Assembly (NCBI GenBank): GCA_900754115.1
Contig: CAAEBM010000055.1
Coordinates: 1 to 64,000, forward strand
Length of the DNA stretch: 64,000 bases
Direction of reading: 5' to 3'
Origin: Bacilli bacterium
Lineage (GTDB): Bacteria > Bacillota_I > Bacilli_A > RFN20 > CAG-631
This document shows positions 35,279-43,422 of the stretch, piece by piece (positions within the stretch are counted from its first letter, which is position 1; each line of letters opens with the position of its first letter). The position numbers were made by a program, and so were the translations under genes. The notes beneath the pieces were generated by a model. It was not told where the DNA came from, searched no databases, and saw nothing but the letters and a program-made list of their open reading frames with translations.

Positions 35279-35296
35279 GAAGGCGGCTTTAACAAA

Positions 35297-35304
35297 GGGG
35301 GGGG
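35297..35304 (+). repeat. G8 homopolymer as ribosome-binding site of the YfhO gene
   Basis: Eight consecutive Gs, 3 nt before the ATG at 35308, form the only Shine-Dalgarno-like sequence. A slip would change the length and spacing of the ribosome site. It matches the G8 tract at 754-761 in length and role. Confidence 0.7.
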
Positions 35305-35307
35305 AAA

Positions 35308-37824
35308 ATGAAAGAAAAAGCAAAAACTGCAAGTGTTTTAATGCTTGTATTGATTTTGACGCTTTTTTTTGTTTTCTTACCATTTTTAATCAATGGCAAA
35401 TACTTGGCTTGGATAGGAATCTTAAAAGAAAAAGATGGCATTACACAACATGCGACGTTTTTACAATATTTAGTGAAAACGAATTGGAATTTTATCAATC
35501 ATTTTGATTTTAATATTGGACTAGGTGCAGATTATTTTACCACTTTTATTTATTATATGATTGCAGATCCTTTCAATTTGTTGCTTATTCTTTTTCCTTT
35601 TTCTAATTTTTTAATAACTTATAGTTTACTCATTATTTTTAAATTTTTAGCTTGTGGAATTTTTATGTATGTCTATTTAAGACATAAAAAGATAACACCA
35701 CGCATTGCCATTCCTATTAGTGCCTTATATATGATAGGTGGCTTTTTGCTATTTACTTTTCCACGTCATCCAGATTTAAGTAATGGTGCTATTTATTTAC
35801 CACTCATCATTTTAGGTGTGGAACTAATTTTTGATAATAAAAAACCATATTTACTTTTATTTAGCACCTTTTTTTGTTTCATATCTAATTTTTATATTTT
35901 TTATATGGTTTCTGTTTTTGTTGTCTTATATACGATTTTATATTACTTTGAAATTCGAAAAGAACGTTCTTTTAAAGATTTTATCTTTTCAGTTGGAAAA
36001 GTGGCTTTTTGGTATTTGATAGGAATTTTATTAGCTTCTTTGCTGACATTTCCACTCTTATCTGCTTTTATCCATAGCGCTAGAAGCGAATCAAAAGGAC
36101 TAAAAGGATATTCTATTATTTATTATTTAAGCTTAATTGGAAAATTGTTTGTTCCTTCAACCATCTCTATCAGTTACTATACTCCTTTATCGTTTCATTT
36201 TATTATGTTGTTGTGTCTTATCCCTTTGTTTTTCTTTCAATCCAATAAAACTTATAAAATATGCATTCTTGTTCTTTTTATCGGATTATTTGTCCCACTA
36301 TTTGGATGGCTGATGAATGGATTTAATTATGTAAATAATCGTTGGCTCTTTTTGTTTGATTTTGTTGTTTGTGTTTGTTTGGCACTTTCTTTTAAACAAC
36401 TCAAAGAAAATACATCTTCTAATCCTAACCATTCTTCTTTTAAAGAAAAAGTAATTCATTTAGGAAGACAATCTTTTGTCATGCCTTTATTATTTGTTGT
36501 CACTCTTTTATTTAATCAAGTTACCATGTGGAATTATCAAAAAGAATTTGATGATGGCACAGTATGGGCACAACAAGAAACCATTGAAGAACAATACATT
36601 GCTAATTTACAAGAAAATAGCACAACTTTTTTTAGAACTGATAAGGGACATGAGGCAATTTTTACTGATAATTATTCCAATACACCGATTAAAAATCAAT
36701 ATCAAGGAACATATATGTATAATACGATTACGAATCAAGAAATTTATGATTTTTTGAAAAGTTTAGGAATGTATAATGCAACTCATACTTTAGGAATGAG
36801 TGGTCTCAATCAAAGAAAAGCAATTCAATCTTTACTTTCGGTTTTGTATTATATTCCAAAAAAGGAATCCGTGCATCTTTATGGCTATCATCAGACCTCT
36901 TGTGAAAATGTGTATCAAAATGAACATTATTTGCCATTAGGATTTCTTTATTTGCAAAAAATGAGCGCAAAAGAATATTATGAATTGCCAATTGTAGAAC
37001 GACAAGCTGCTTTAATGCGTTATTTAATAGATTTTTCTTATGAAGAAAGAATATCTTATCAAACTCAAACAGAACCAGTTTCATTTACTACTTTAATAGA
37101 TAAAGGAATTGAGTATAATCAAGACCAATCTTTAATAATTGTTAATGAAAAAAATGCTCAAATGCATTTCAATCTTTCTTCCTTAACAAATCAAGAATTA
37201 TATATGAATTTTGAATTTGTTACAAATAAAGAAAAAAAACAAGAGATAATAATTGAATCGGATACCATGCAATATCATCAAAAAGTTTTTAAAAAGGGAG
37301 AACAAATGTATTTTGATCAAAAAGAATTCTCTTATTGCCTTGGTTATTATGATACTACTAAACCTATTCAAGTCACTGTGACCTTTTTAAATCCAGGAAC
37401 TTATAGTTTAAAGAATTTATCTTTTTATACGTATTCTATGGAAGATTTTATTGCTGACTATCAACAATTAAAAGAAAACAGCATGGAAATAACAAAGCAA
37501 TCAAAAAATACAATCAAAGGGAAAATAAAGGTTTTACAAGACCAAGCAAGTTTGTTTTTTTCCATTCCTTATAATAAGGGTTGGAAAATTAAAGTAGATG
37601 GAAAAGAAAAACCATTATATCAAGCACAAATTGGTTTTATGGCTGTCGATTTAGATGCAGGTGAACATGAGATTGAACTTTTTTATCAAACACCTTATTT
37701 AAAACAAGGAGCGATTGTCAGTGGTTGTGTGGCTTTCTTCATTTGTGGCTATGTTTTATATGATCAAGTATTTAAAAAAGTTGCAAAAAATAGAAAAAAT
37801 AAATATAATAAAATAAACCAATGA
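35308..37824 (+). CDS. YfhO-family polytopic membrane protein
   Basis: An 838-residue membrane protein of the YfhO family (GT-C-like fold). In B. subtilis YfhO is linked to adding sugars to lipoteichoic acid. About a dozen hydrophobic helices fill residues 10-400. GLGADYFTTFIYYMIADPFN near residue 70 and PRHPDLSNGAIYLPLIILG are the luminal motifs typical of the family, and DFNIGLGAD carries the conserved acid. A soluble extracellular region (about 415-800) ends in a beta domain with YNKGWKIKVDGKE, then a last transmembrane helix and a basic tail. The G8 tract is its ribosome site. A glycosyl transfer role is inferred from the family. Confidence 0.85.
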   Translation: MKEKAKTASVLMLVLILTLFFVFLPFLINGKYLAWIGILKEKDGITQHATFLQYLVKTNWNFINHFDFNIGLGADYFTTFIYYMIADPFNLLLILFPFSNFLITYSLLIIFKFLACGIFMYVYLRHKKITPRIAIPISALYMIGGFLLFTFPRHPDLSNGAIYLPLIILGVELIFDNKKPYLLLFSTFFCFISNFYIFYMVSVFVVLYTILYYFEIRKERSFKDFIFSVGKVAFWYLIGILLASLLTFPLLSAFIHSARSESKGLKGYSIIYYLSLIGKLFVPSTISISYYTPLSFHFIMLLCLIPLFFFQSNKTYKICILVLFIGLFVPLFGWLMNGFNYVNNRWLFLFDFVVCVCLALSFKQLKENTSSNPNHSSFKEKVIHLGRQSFVMPLLFVVTLLFNQVTMWNYQKEFDDGTVWAQQETIEEQYIANLQENSTTFFRTDKGHEAIFTDNYSNTPIKNQYQGTYMYNTITNQEIYDFLKSLGMYNATHTLGMSGLNQRKAIQSLLSVLYYIPKKESVHLYGYHQTSCENVYQNEHYLPLGFLYLQKMSAKEYYELPIVERQAALMRYLIDFSYEERISYQTQTEPVSFTTLIDKGIEYNQDQSLIIVNEKNAQMHFNLSSLTNQELYMNFEFVTNKEKKQEIIIESDTMQYHQKVFKKGEQMYFDQKEFSYCLGYYDTTKPIQVTVTFLNPGTYSLKNLSFYTYSMEDFIADYQQLKENSMEITKQSKNTIKGKIKVLQDQASLFFSIPYNKGWKIKVDGKEKPLYQAQIGFMAVDLDAGEHEIELFYQTPYLKQGAIVSGCVAFFICGYVLYDQVFKKVAKNRKNKYNKINQ
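37781..37809 (+). promoter_or_regulatory. Sigma-A promoter of the T-box-trpS unit
   Basis: TTGCAA (37781-37786) and TATAAT (37804-37809) are 17 nt apart, inside the 3' end of the YfhO gene. The start point would fall just before stem I of the T-box. Confidence 0.75.
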
Positions 37825-37825
37825 C

Positions 37826-38027
37826 AAAGCATAGAAACTAAAATGAATGGTCAAAGAGAGTTAGTGGTTGGTGCAAACTAATCCATCGTTTAGTGGAAAT
37901 TGGGGCTTTAGAGGGATTTTCCGGGTTCTCCCGTTATCGAGAAAAGAGTGGTCATATCAATGATATGACAAAAAAGGTGGCACCACAGGTTTACGCTTGT
38001 CCTTTTATAAAGGATAGGCGTTTTTTT
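37826..38027 (+). promoter_or_regulatory. T-box leader, tryptophan specific, upstream of trpS
   Basis: Stem I base pairs AAAGC (37826-37830) with GCTTT (37905-37909); an inner stem pairs CTAAA (37838-37842) with TTTAG (37889-37893). The specifier TGG (37894-37896) follows that stem and is followed by A, as expected for tRNA-Trp. The apical part has AGAGA and GGTTGGTGC loop elements. The T-box sequence AAGGTGGCACCACAG is at 37974-37988 and would pair with the uncharged tRNA CCA end. A terminator follows at once. Uncharged tRNA-Trp should allow read-through into trpS. Confidence 0.92.
37993..38027 (+). terminator. T-box-controlled terminator
   Basis: ACGCTTGTCCTTT pairs with AAAGGATAGGCGT (two G-U pairs) around TATA, followed by seven Ts. 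The 5' arm begins just after the T-box sequence, so it competes with the antiterminator. Confidence 0.9.
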
Positions 38028-38046
38028 ATTAAAGGAGGGTTTTTAT

Positions 38047-39039
38047 ATGAAAAAAAGAATGGTCAGTGGAATTAAGCCGACAGGAGCATTGACTTTAGGA
38101 AATTATATTGGAGCGATAAAGCAATTTATACAATATCAAGATGAATATGAATTGTATGTTTTTTTAGCGGATTTACACGCTTTAACTTTACCTATGGATA
38201 TTTCTTGTGATGAATTAAGACAAAATAGTGAAGATATTTTAGCCATTTATTTAGCATGTGGATTAGATCCTAAAAAAGTAGTCATTTTCAAACAAAGTGA
38301 TGTTCATGAACATGCAGAATTAGGTTATTTAATGGCATGTCATTCTTATATGGGAGAATTGCAAAGGATGACGCAATTTAAAGATAAGACGCAAAAGATG
38401 AAAAATGAAAATATTCCCGCAGGAATTTTCATTTATCCTACTCTTATGGCGGCTGATATTCTTTTATATCAAGCACAATATGTCCCTGTAGGGGTAGACC
38501 AAAAACAACATGTAGAATTGACTCGTAATTTAGTTTTACGAATGAATCATCTTTATAAAAAAGAATTGTTTGTTTTACCTGAACCAGTTTTAGCAAAACA
38601 AGGAGCAAAAATTACTTCTTTAGCCAATCCAACTAAAAAAATGTCTAAATCAGAATCAGATAAAGGAACCATTTATTTATTAGAAGATTTAAGCATAACT
38701 CGTAAAAAGATTATGAGTGCGGTTACAGATAGTGAAAATGAAATTCGTTATGATGTAGAAAATAAGCCAGGGATATCAAACTTACTAACCATTTTATCGG
38801 TTTTAACAAACCAATCAATAGAAACATTACAACAAAAATATCAAAAAGTTGGCTATGGAACTTTTAAAAAGGAAGTTGCAGATGTCGTATGCAGTGAACT
38901 AGAAATGTTACAACAAAAAGTTCAAAAAATTAAAGAAAGTCATTTATTAGAATCAATTTTGCAACAAGGAGCAAAGAAAGCTTCTACAATAGCAAAACAA
39001 ACCTTAAACGAAGTTTATCAAACTCTTGGCATTAAATAA
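38047..39039 (+). CDS. trpS: Tryptophanyl-tRNA synthetase
   Basis: A 330-residue class I synthetase that charges tRNA-Trp. SGIKPTGALTLGNYIGAI holds the HIGH-like motif, VGVDQKQHVELTR lines the Trp pocket, and KKMSKSES (near residue 198) is the KMSKS loop. AAAGGAGGG precedes the ATG. Expression is controlled by the upstream T-box with a UGG specifier, which confirms the assignment independently. The stop overlaps a small minus-strand membrane gene by 8 nt. Confidence 0.98.
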   Translation: MKKRMVSGIKPTGALTLGNYIGAIKQFIQYQDEYELYVFLADLHALTLPMDISCDELRQNSEDILAIYLACGLDPKKVVIFKQSDVHEHAELGYLMACHSYMGELQRMTQFKDKTQKMKNENIPAGIFIYPTLMAADILLYQAQYVPVGVDQKQHVELTRNLVLRMNHLYKKELFVLPEPVLAKQGAKITSLANPTKKMSKSESDKGTIYLLEDLSITRKKIMSAVTDSENEIRYDVENKPGISNLLTILSVLTNQSIETLQQKYQKVGYGTFKKEVADVVCSELEMLQQKVQKIKESHLLESILQQGAKKASTIAKQTLNEVYQTLGIK

Positions 39040-39256
39040 TCGTTTTTTTAAAGATTTTAAACTTTGCAAAACAGGCAAGAACCATTAAAGTGATACCAAT
39101 TGGGATAAAATAGGTTTCTAGTCGACATAAAACACATTGATAAAATTCATAAAAAGTGTATCCTGGTTCTAAATAAGACACAAAAAGAATCGTAAACATG
39201 CTACCAATGGTTGCCAAAATGAGACCTAAAAGAAATAATAAAATTCTATAAATCAT
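39032..39256 (-). CDS. Small two-helix membrane protein, function unknown
   Basis: A 74-residue protein with hydrophobic segments at about 3-28 and 50-66, separated by a loop containing FYQCVLCRLE (a CxxC pair) and ending in a basic tail KFKIFKK. On the minus strand GGTGAT lies 3-8 nt before the ATG. The composition, ribosome site and the defined two-helix topology argue for a real gene, although it is short. It converges with trpS and overlaps its end. I cannot name a family. Confidence 0.55.
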   Translation of the reverse strand: MIYRILLFLLGLILATIGSMFTILFVSYLEPGYTFYEFYQCVLCRLETYFIPIGITLMVLACFAKFKIFKKTII

Positions 39257-39297
39257 TTTATCACCATTCCAATTATATGAAAAAAGGAGTGAATTTC

Positions 39298-40077
39298 ATG
39301 AAAAAGTTTGTATTTGCATTAGATTTAGATGGAACGTTAATTCAAGATGATTCATCCTTGTCTTTTACAACAATTCAACAAATTCATGAGTGGGTTAAAC
39401 AAGGAGTAAATATTATTATTACAACAGGAAGAACATGGTTAAATACCAAAAAAATTTATCAACTTTGTCGTTTATCTACTCCTGTTGTTTTATACAATGG
39501 AGCTTATGTTTATATACCAAAAGAAAATCGAGTTTTACAATCTTTTACCTTACAAAAAGAGTTTTTGCATACTTTATTTTTAAATAAAGAATTTATGTCT
39601 ATGGTGAATCGAATCACTTGTGAGTATCAAGAACAACAATTCGATTTTAATTTGATGCAAACGACCCCAGAAGAAATGATTCAATCTTTAAATATAAATC
39701 CTACTTCTTTTATTCTTGAAGTCAAAGGATTTGAAGTGCAAGAAAAAATAAAAAAAATTATTGAAGAAAACCCTCTTTATGGATATCGTTTTGGTGGCGA
39801 TGATTGGGGAGAAGTGTATTTAAAAAACATTTCCAAAAGAGAAGGAATTGCAGTCGTGTTAGATTATTTTCATTTGACTCAAAAAAATTTAGTCTTTTTT
39901 GGTGATAGTGAAAATGATGTTGAAATCATTCAATATGCTAAACTTGGAATAGCGATGAAAAATGCAAGAGAAGAGATTAAGCAAGTGGCTGATAAGGTGA
40001 CGTTAGAAGATAATAATCACGATGGAGTGATTAAATCAATCCAATCAATCCTTTTAAGCAAGGAGGAAAGTCTATGA
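39298..40077 (+). CDS. Cof-type HAD-IIB sugar-phosphatase-like hydrolase
   Basis: A 259-residue cytosolic phosphatase. ALDLDGTL has the nucleophile and acid Asp pair near residue 8, TTGRTW is motif II, the lysine of NISKREGIAVVL is motif III, and FFGDSENDVEII is motif IV. The C2B cap lies between motifs II and III. An ATG at 39277 is in frame, but AAGGAGTG sits correctly for ATG 39298. It overlaps the next gene by 4 nt, so it is in an operon with a pseudouridine synthase and a dipeptidase. The substrate is unknown; relatives act on sugar phosphates or FMN/PLP. Confidence 0.92.
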   Translation: MKKFVFALDLDGTLIQDDSSLSFTTIQQIHEWVKQGVNIIITTGRTWLNTKKIYQLCRLSTPVVLYNGAYVYIPKENRVLQSFTLQKEFLHTLFLNKEFMSMVNRITCEYQEQQFDFNLMQTTPEEMIQSLNINPTSFILEVKGFEVQEKIKKIIEENPLYGYRFGGDDWGEVYLKNISKREGIAVVLDYFHLTQKNLVFFGDSENDVEIIQYAKLGIAMKNAREEIKQVADKVTLEDNNHDGVIKSIQSILLSKEESL

Positions 40078-40973
40078 AAACAGCTGCCGAAAAAATTATT
40101 ATTACAGCACAATATCCTGTAAAAAAAGGGATGCCCTTATTTGAATTTTTATTATTAAATTGTAAAAAAATGTCCAGAAATAATATTAAACATTTACTAT
40201 CCAATAAACAAATTTTAATTGATGGCTCTGCAGTTTCTCAATTTGACTTTTTATTGTCCAAAGGCGATATCGTTCAAATTAGTAAATATCCTGTAAAACA
40301 AGTAAAAAATAATAAGTGTTTAAAAATCCCGCCCATATTATATGAAGACGATGAATTTTTAGTGATTAATAAACCCTCTGGCTTATTATCCATTGGAAAT
40401 GAAAAAGAAATTCAAGAAACTGCTTATCGAATGATGATGGATTATGTTTGTAAAAAAAATCCAAAGAATCGAATCTATGTTGTACATCGCATCGATAAAG
40501 ATACTTCTGGCGTTTTAGTATTTGTAAAAAATGAACGGTTAAAAAATCGGTTGCAACTCCATTGGAATGATTTAGTGAAAAAAAGACAATATATTGCGAT
40601 TGTTGAAGGAAAGATGGAAAAAAAGCAAGGAGAAATTATCAGTTATTTGAAAAAATCAGCAACAAATTTGATGTATTCGACTAAAAATTCACATGCAGGG
40701 CAAAAAGCGATTACACATTATCAAGTGTTAAAAGAAAATAATGCTTATTCAATGCTTTCCATTCATATTGATACTGGAAGAAAGAATCAAATACGAGTAC
40801 ATCTTTCTGAATTAGGTCATAAAATTATTGGAGATAGCAAGTATGGTCCAGTTAGCAATCCTATTTCACGTTTAGGATTACATGCTGAAGTGTTAGAATT
40901 TGTTCATCCTTTTAATCAAAAAACATATACTTTTAAAGCAAAGGTTCCTCATTTATTTGATACCTTGTTTTAA
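40074..40973 (+). CDS. RluA-family pseudouridine synthase (second copy)
   Basis: A 299-residue enzyme. The S4-like domain is at about 20-80 (MSRNNIKHLLSNKQILIDG). The catalytic motif is VVHRIDKDTSGVLVF with its Asp, and the second signature GRKNQIRVHLSELGHKIIGD follows. It differs clearly in sequence from the paralogue at 9042-10013, so the two likely modify different rRNA positions. GGAGGAAAG precedes the ATG, which overlaps the HAD gene by 4 nt. Confidence 0.92.
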   Translation: MKTAAEKIIITAQYPVKKGMPLFEFLLLNCKKMSRNNIKHLLSNKQILIDGSAVSQFDFLLSKGDIVQISKYPVKQVKNNKCLKIPPILYEDDEFLVINKPSGLLSIGNEKEIQETAYRMMMDYVCKKNPKNRIYVVHRIDKDTSGVLVFVKNERLKNRLQLHWNDLVKKRQYIAIVEGKMEKKQGEIISYLKKSATNLMYSTKNSHAGQKAITHYQVLKENNAYSMLSIHIDTGRKNQIRVHLSELGHKIIGDSKYGPVSNPISRLGLHAEVLEFVHPFNQKTYTFKAKVPHLFDTLF

Positions 40974-40987
40974 AGGAGATATGAAAA

Positions 40988-41944
40988 GTGAAAATTTTTG
41001 ACATGCATTGTGATACATTTTCTTGTCTTTATCAAAATAAAAATGTAAAATTGAGTCATAATGATTTTGCAATAGACATACAAAAATTAAAAAAAGGAAA
41101 TTATAGAGCACAATGTTTTGCAATGTTTGTCCCTTTCACGAACAAAAATTTGTATCAAACTTGTAAAGAAATGATTCAACTGTTTTATAATCAGATAGAA
41201 GAAAATAAAGAGTATATTCAACAAGTTTATACTTATAATGACTTTTTAACAATTTATAAAAAAAAGAAAATTGCTGCAGTATTGACGATTGAAGAAGGGG
41301 CAGTCATTGAAAATGATTTGCATAAATTAGAAGAATTTTATCAATTAGGCGTTCGCATGATGACTTTGACTTGGAATTATTTTAATGGCATAGGCTTTCC
41401 TAATTTAATTGATTCTAGTGATGTTAAAAAAAGAAACGCAAGTCAAGGATTAACTCCTTTTGGCATTCAAGTGGTAAAAAAAATGAATGAATTAGGAATG
41501 ATTATTGATGTTTCTCATTTATCCGATAAAGGAGTAGAAGACGTATTGAATATTTCTACAAAACCTTTCGTTGCTAGTCATTCTAATGCTCAAAGCATTT
41601 GTAATCATTGTCGCAATCTAAGCGATGATTTAATTAAAAAAATGGCTGCAAAAAAATGTGTGATTGGACTCAATTACTATAATCATTTTGTTTGTGAAAA
41701 CGAAAATCAAAACTTTATAGACACTCTTATTGCCCATATTCGCCATATCATTCATGTTGGAGGAATAGATGTAATTGGTCTAGGATCAGATTTTGATGGA
41801 ATTCCAGTTTATAATGATTGGAAAGATTGTTCTATTATGCCAACCTTAATTCAACGATTAAAAGAGGAAGGATTTTCTAAACAAGAAATTGCAAAAATTA
41901 CTTATAAAAATGTATTAAGAGTTTTTAAAGAAAATCTAAAATAA
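40988..41944 (+). CDS. Membrane-dipeptidase family (M19) peptidase
   Basis: A 318-residue zinc dipeptidase of the renal dipeptidase family, cytosolic here because no signal is present. FDMHCDTFS gives the first His/Asp ligands, TIEEGAVIEN the bridging Glu, DVSHLSD and ASHSNAQSICNHCRNLSDD the following histidines, and GLGSDFDGI the last Asp. The start is GTG at 40988, 9 nt after AAAGGAG; the nearby ATG at 40981 is out of frame. It ends the HAD-pseudouridine synthase operon. Likely hydrolyses L,D- or D,D-like dipeptides; actual substrate unknown. Confidence 0.9.
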   Translation: MKIFDMHCDTFSCLYQNKNVKLSHNDFAIDIQKLKKGNYRAQCFAMFVPFTNKNLYQTCKEMIQLFYNQIEENKEYIQQVYTYNDFLTIYKKKKIAAVLTIEEGAVIENDLHKLEEFYQLGVRMMTLTWNYFNGIGFPNLIDSSDVKKRNASQGLTPFGIQVVKKMNELGMIIDVSHLSDKGVEDVLNISTKPFVASHSNAQSICNHCRNLSDDLIKKMAAKKCVIGLNYYNHFVCENENQNFIDTLIAHIRHIIHVGGIDVIGLGSDFDGIPVYNDWKDCSIMPTLIQRLKEEGFSKQEIAKITYKNVLRVFKENLK

Positions 41945-41977
41945 ATCCAAAATTCCTCTTTTATTTTCAATATAAAG

Positions 41978-41986
41978 TGCTATAAT
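41978..41986 (+). promoter_or_regulatory. Extended -10 promoter (TGCTATAAT) for the antiporter
   Basis: A TGN plus perfect TATAAT lies 30 nt before the antiporter start. Confidence 0.65.
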
Positions 41987-42016
41987 GGATAACGGTTTAA
42001 AAAAGGAGGCTTTTTT

Positions 42017-43312
42017 ATGCTTTTTTATTTTCCTCATTTAGCACAAACCACTTTTGATATTTATTATGCAATTATGTTTTTAGCTGTTTTATTGATTGCA
42101 GGAATGATTCTTGGAAAACTGGCTGAAAAAATTGGAATTCCAGCTGTAACAGGATATATTATAGCTGGGGTATTAGCAGGACCTGTTTTTCATTTGGTCG
42201 ATGAAACAACGATTGCCGGTTTGAATATTCTTTCAGATATATCCATTGGATTCATTGCTTATCAAATAGGAATTGAACTTTGGTTGCCGAAATATAAAAA
42301 ATCAGGGAAACAAATCTTAATTATTACTTTTGTTCAGGCATTAATGACCGTTTTAGTCGTCTTTTTATTATTAGTTATCTTTCAACAACCTTTATGGATG
42401 GCTTTAGTTTTAGGGGCAATTGCTTGTGCTACAGCTCCGGCACCCATTATGATGATTATTAAAAGATATAAAGTAAAAGGAGAAGTTGCTGATACCTTAG
42501 TTCCAGTTACAGGATTAGATGATGGAATTGGTATCATTGTTTTTGGTATTTGTTTATCCATCGCTACTGCAATTTTAGAAACAGGCGGTAAAATTAATAT
42601 TCATACGGCTCTTTTAGATCCTTTAAAAGAACTAGGATTGTCAATTTTATTAGGTGCAGCTTTAGGACTATTAATTGTTGTCACCAATAAATTTATTTTT
42701 AAAAAATATGAAAAACACGAAAGAAATGATGCGTATTTATCTGTTGCTATTTGTGTGGTCTTTTTAAGTGTAGCAGGTGCCCATTTTTGGGGATTATCAC
42801 CAATTTTAACCCCAATGGTAGCAGGAGCCGTATTTACTAATTTTGTAAACAAGGATACCTTTAAAGTACAACAAAAAACAGTGGATAAATTTGTTCCACC
42901 TTTAATGATTGCCTTTTTTACGCTTGCTGGTGCAGATTTACATTTAGATGTTTTAATTAAAGCAGGCCTTGTCGGGATTATTTATATTTTAGGAAGAGCA
43001 ATTGGAAAATTCTTTGGGGCTTATTTAGGTGCTAAAATTTCCAAGGCTCCTAAAAATGTTCAAAATTATTTAGGACTTGCCTTACTTCCACAAGGTGGAG
43101 TAGCAATTGGAATGGTTCTTGCATGTGTTAGTTCTTTTCCAAAAGAAGAAGGAGTATTTATTCAAACCGTAGTTTTAGCAGGAATATTTATTTTTGAACT
43201 CATTGGACCTGTATTGGTAAAATTAGTCTTTAAAAAGACTCATGAAATACAAGATGAAAATGAACAAAAGCCAGCGCTTGTAATAGAAGAAAAAGCAAAA
43301 GAAGACCAATAA
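42017..43312 (+). CDS. CPA2-family cation/proton antiporter
   Basis: A 431-residue integral membrane antiporter with about 12 hydrophobic helices. EKIGIPAVTGYIIAGVLAGP near residue 40 is the typical first motif, ATAPAPIMMIIKR and VTGLDDGIGIIVFG hold the unwound-helix and ion-binding acid region (DD), and LPQGGVAIGM is near the C-terminus. A short charged cytoplasmic tail follows, with no TrkA-N domain. It exchanges Na+ or K+ for protons; the cation cannot be decided. It is monocistronic, with its own promoter and a terminator folded into its last codons. Confidence 0.88.
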   Translation: MLFYFPHLAQTTFDIYYAIMFLAVLLIAGMILGKLAEKIGIPAVTGYIIAGVLAGPVFHLVDETTIAGLNILSDISIGFIAYQIGIELWLPKYKKSGKQILIITFVQALMTVLVVFLLLVIFQQPLWMALVLGAIACATAPAPIMMIIKRYKVKGEVADTLVPVTGLDDGIGIIVFGICLSIATAILETGGKINIHTALLDPLKELGLSILLGAALGLLIVVTNKFIFKKYEKHERNDAYLSVAICVVFLSVAGAHFWGLSPILTPMVAGAVFTNFVNKDTFKVQQKTVDKFVPPLMIAFFTLAGADLHLDVLIKAGLVGIIYILGRAIGKFFGAYLGAKISKAPKNVQNYLGLALLPQGGVAIGMVLACVSSFPKEEGVFIQTVVLAGIFIFELIGPVLVKLVFKKTHEIQDENEQKPALVIEEKAKEDQ

Positions 43313-43330
43313 AATGGGCTTCTTTTTTTT
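43299..43330 (+). terminator. Terminator folded into the antiporter gene end
   Basis: AAGAAGACC (about 43299-43307) pairs with GGGCTTCTT (43316-43324) with one mismatch, followed by Ts. The 5' arm is coding. Confidence 0.65.
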
Positions 43331-43361
43331 GGACTCTAAAAAGAAAAAAATAAAAAAAGAA

Positions 43362-43390
43362 TTGAAATTTGATTTTTTTCTTTCTATAAT
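43362..43390 (+). promoter_or_regulatory. Sigma-A promoter of the lipoprotein-M6 protease operon
   Basis: TTGAAA (43362-43367) and TATAAT (43385-43390) are separated by 17 nt, 32 nt before the first ATG. Confidence 0.8.
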
Positions 43391-43422
43391 AACTTTTATA
43401 AAAAAACGAAAGAGGGGAAAAA

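Noticed and set aside
35277..35507. Short plus-strand frame at the start of the YfhO gene
   Set aside because: It is an out-of-frame reading of the YfhO start that passes through the G8 tract and has no ribosome site of its own.
37893..38075. Short plus-strand frame before trpS
   Set aside because: It lies entirely in the T-box leader and terminator, which fully explain the sequence.
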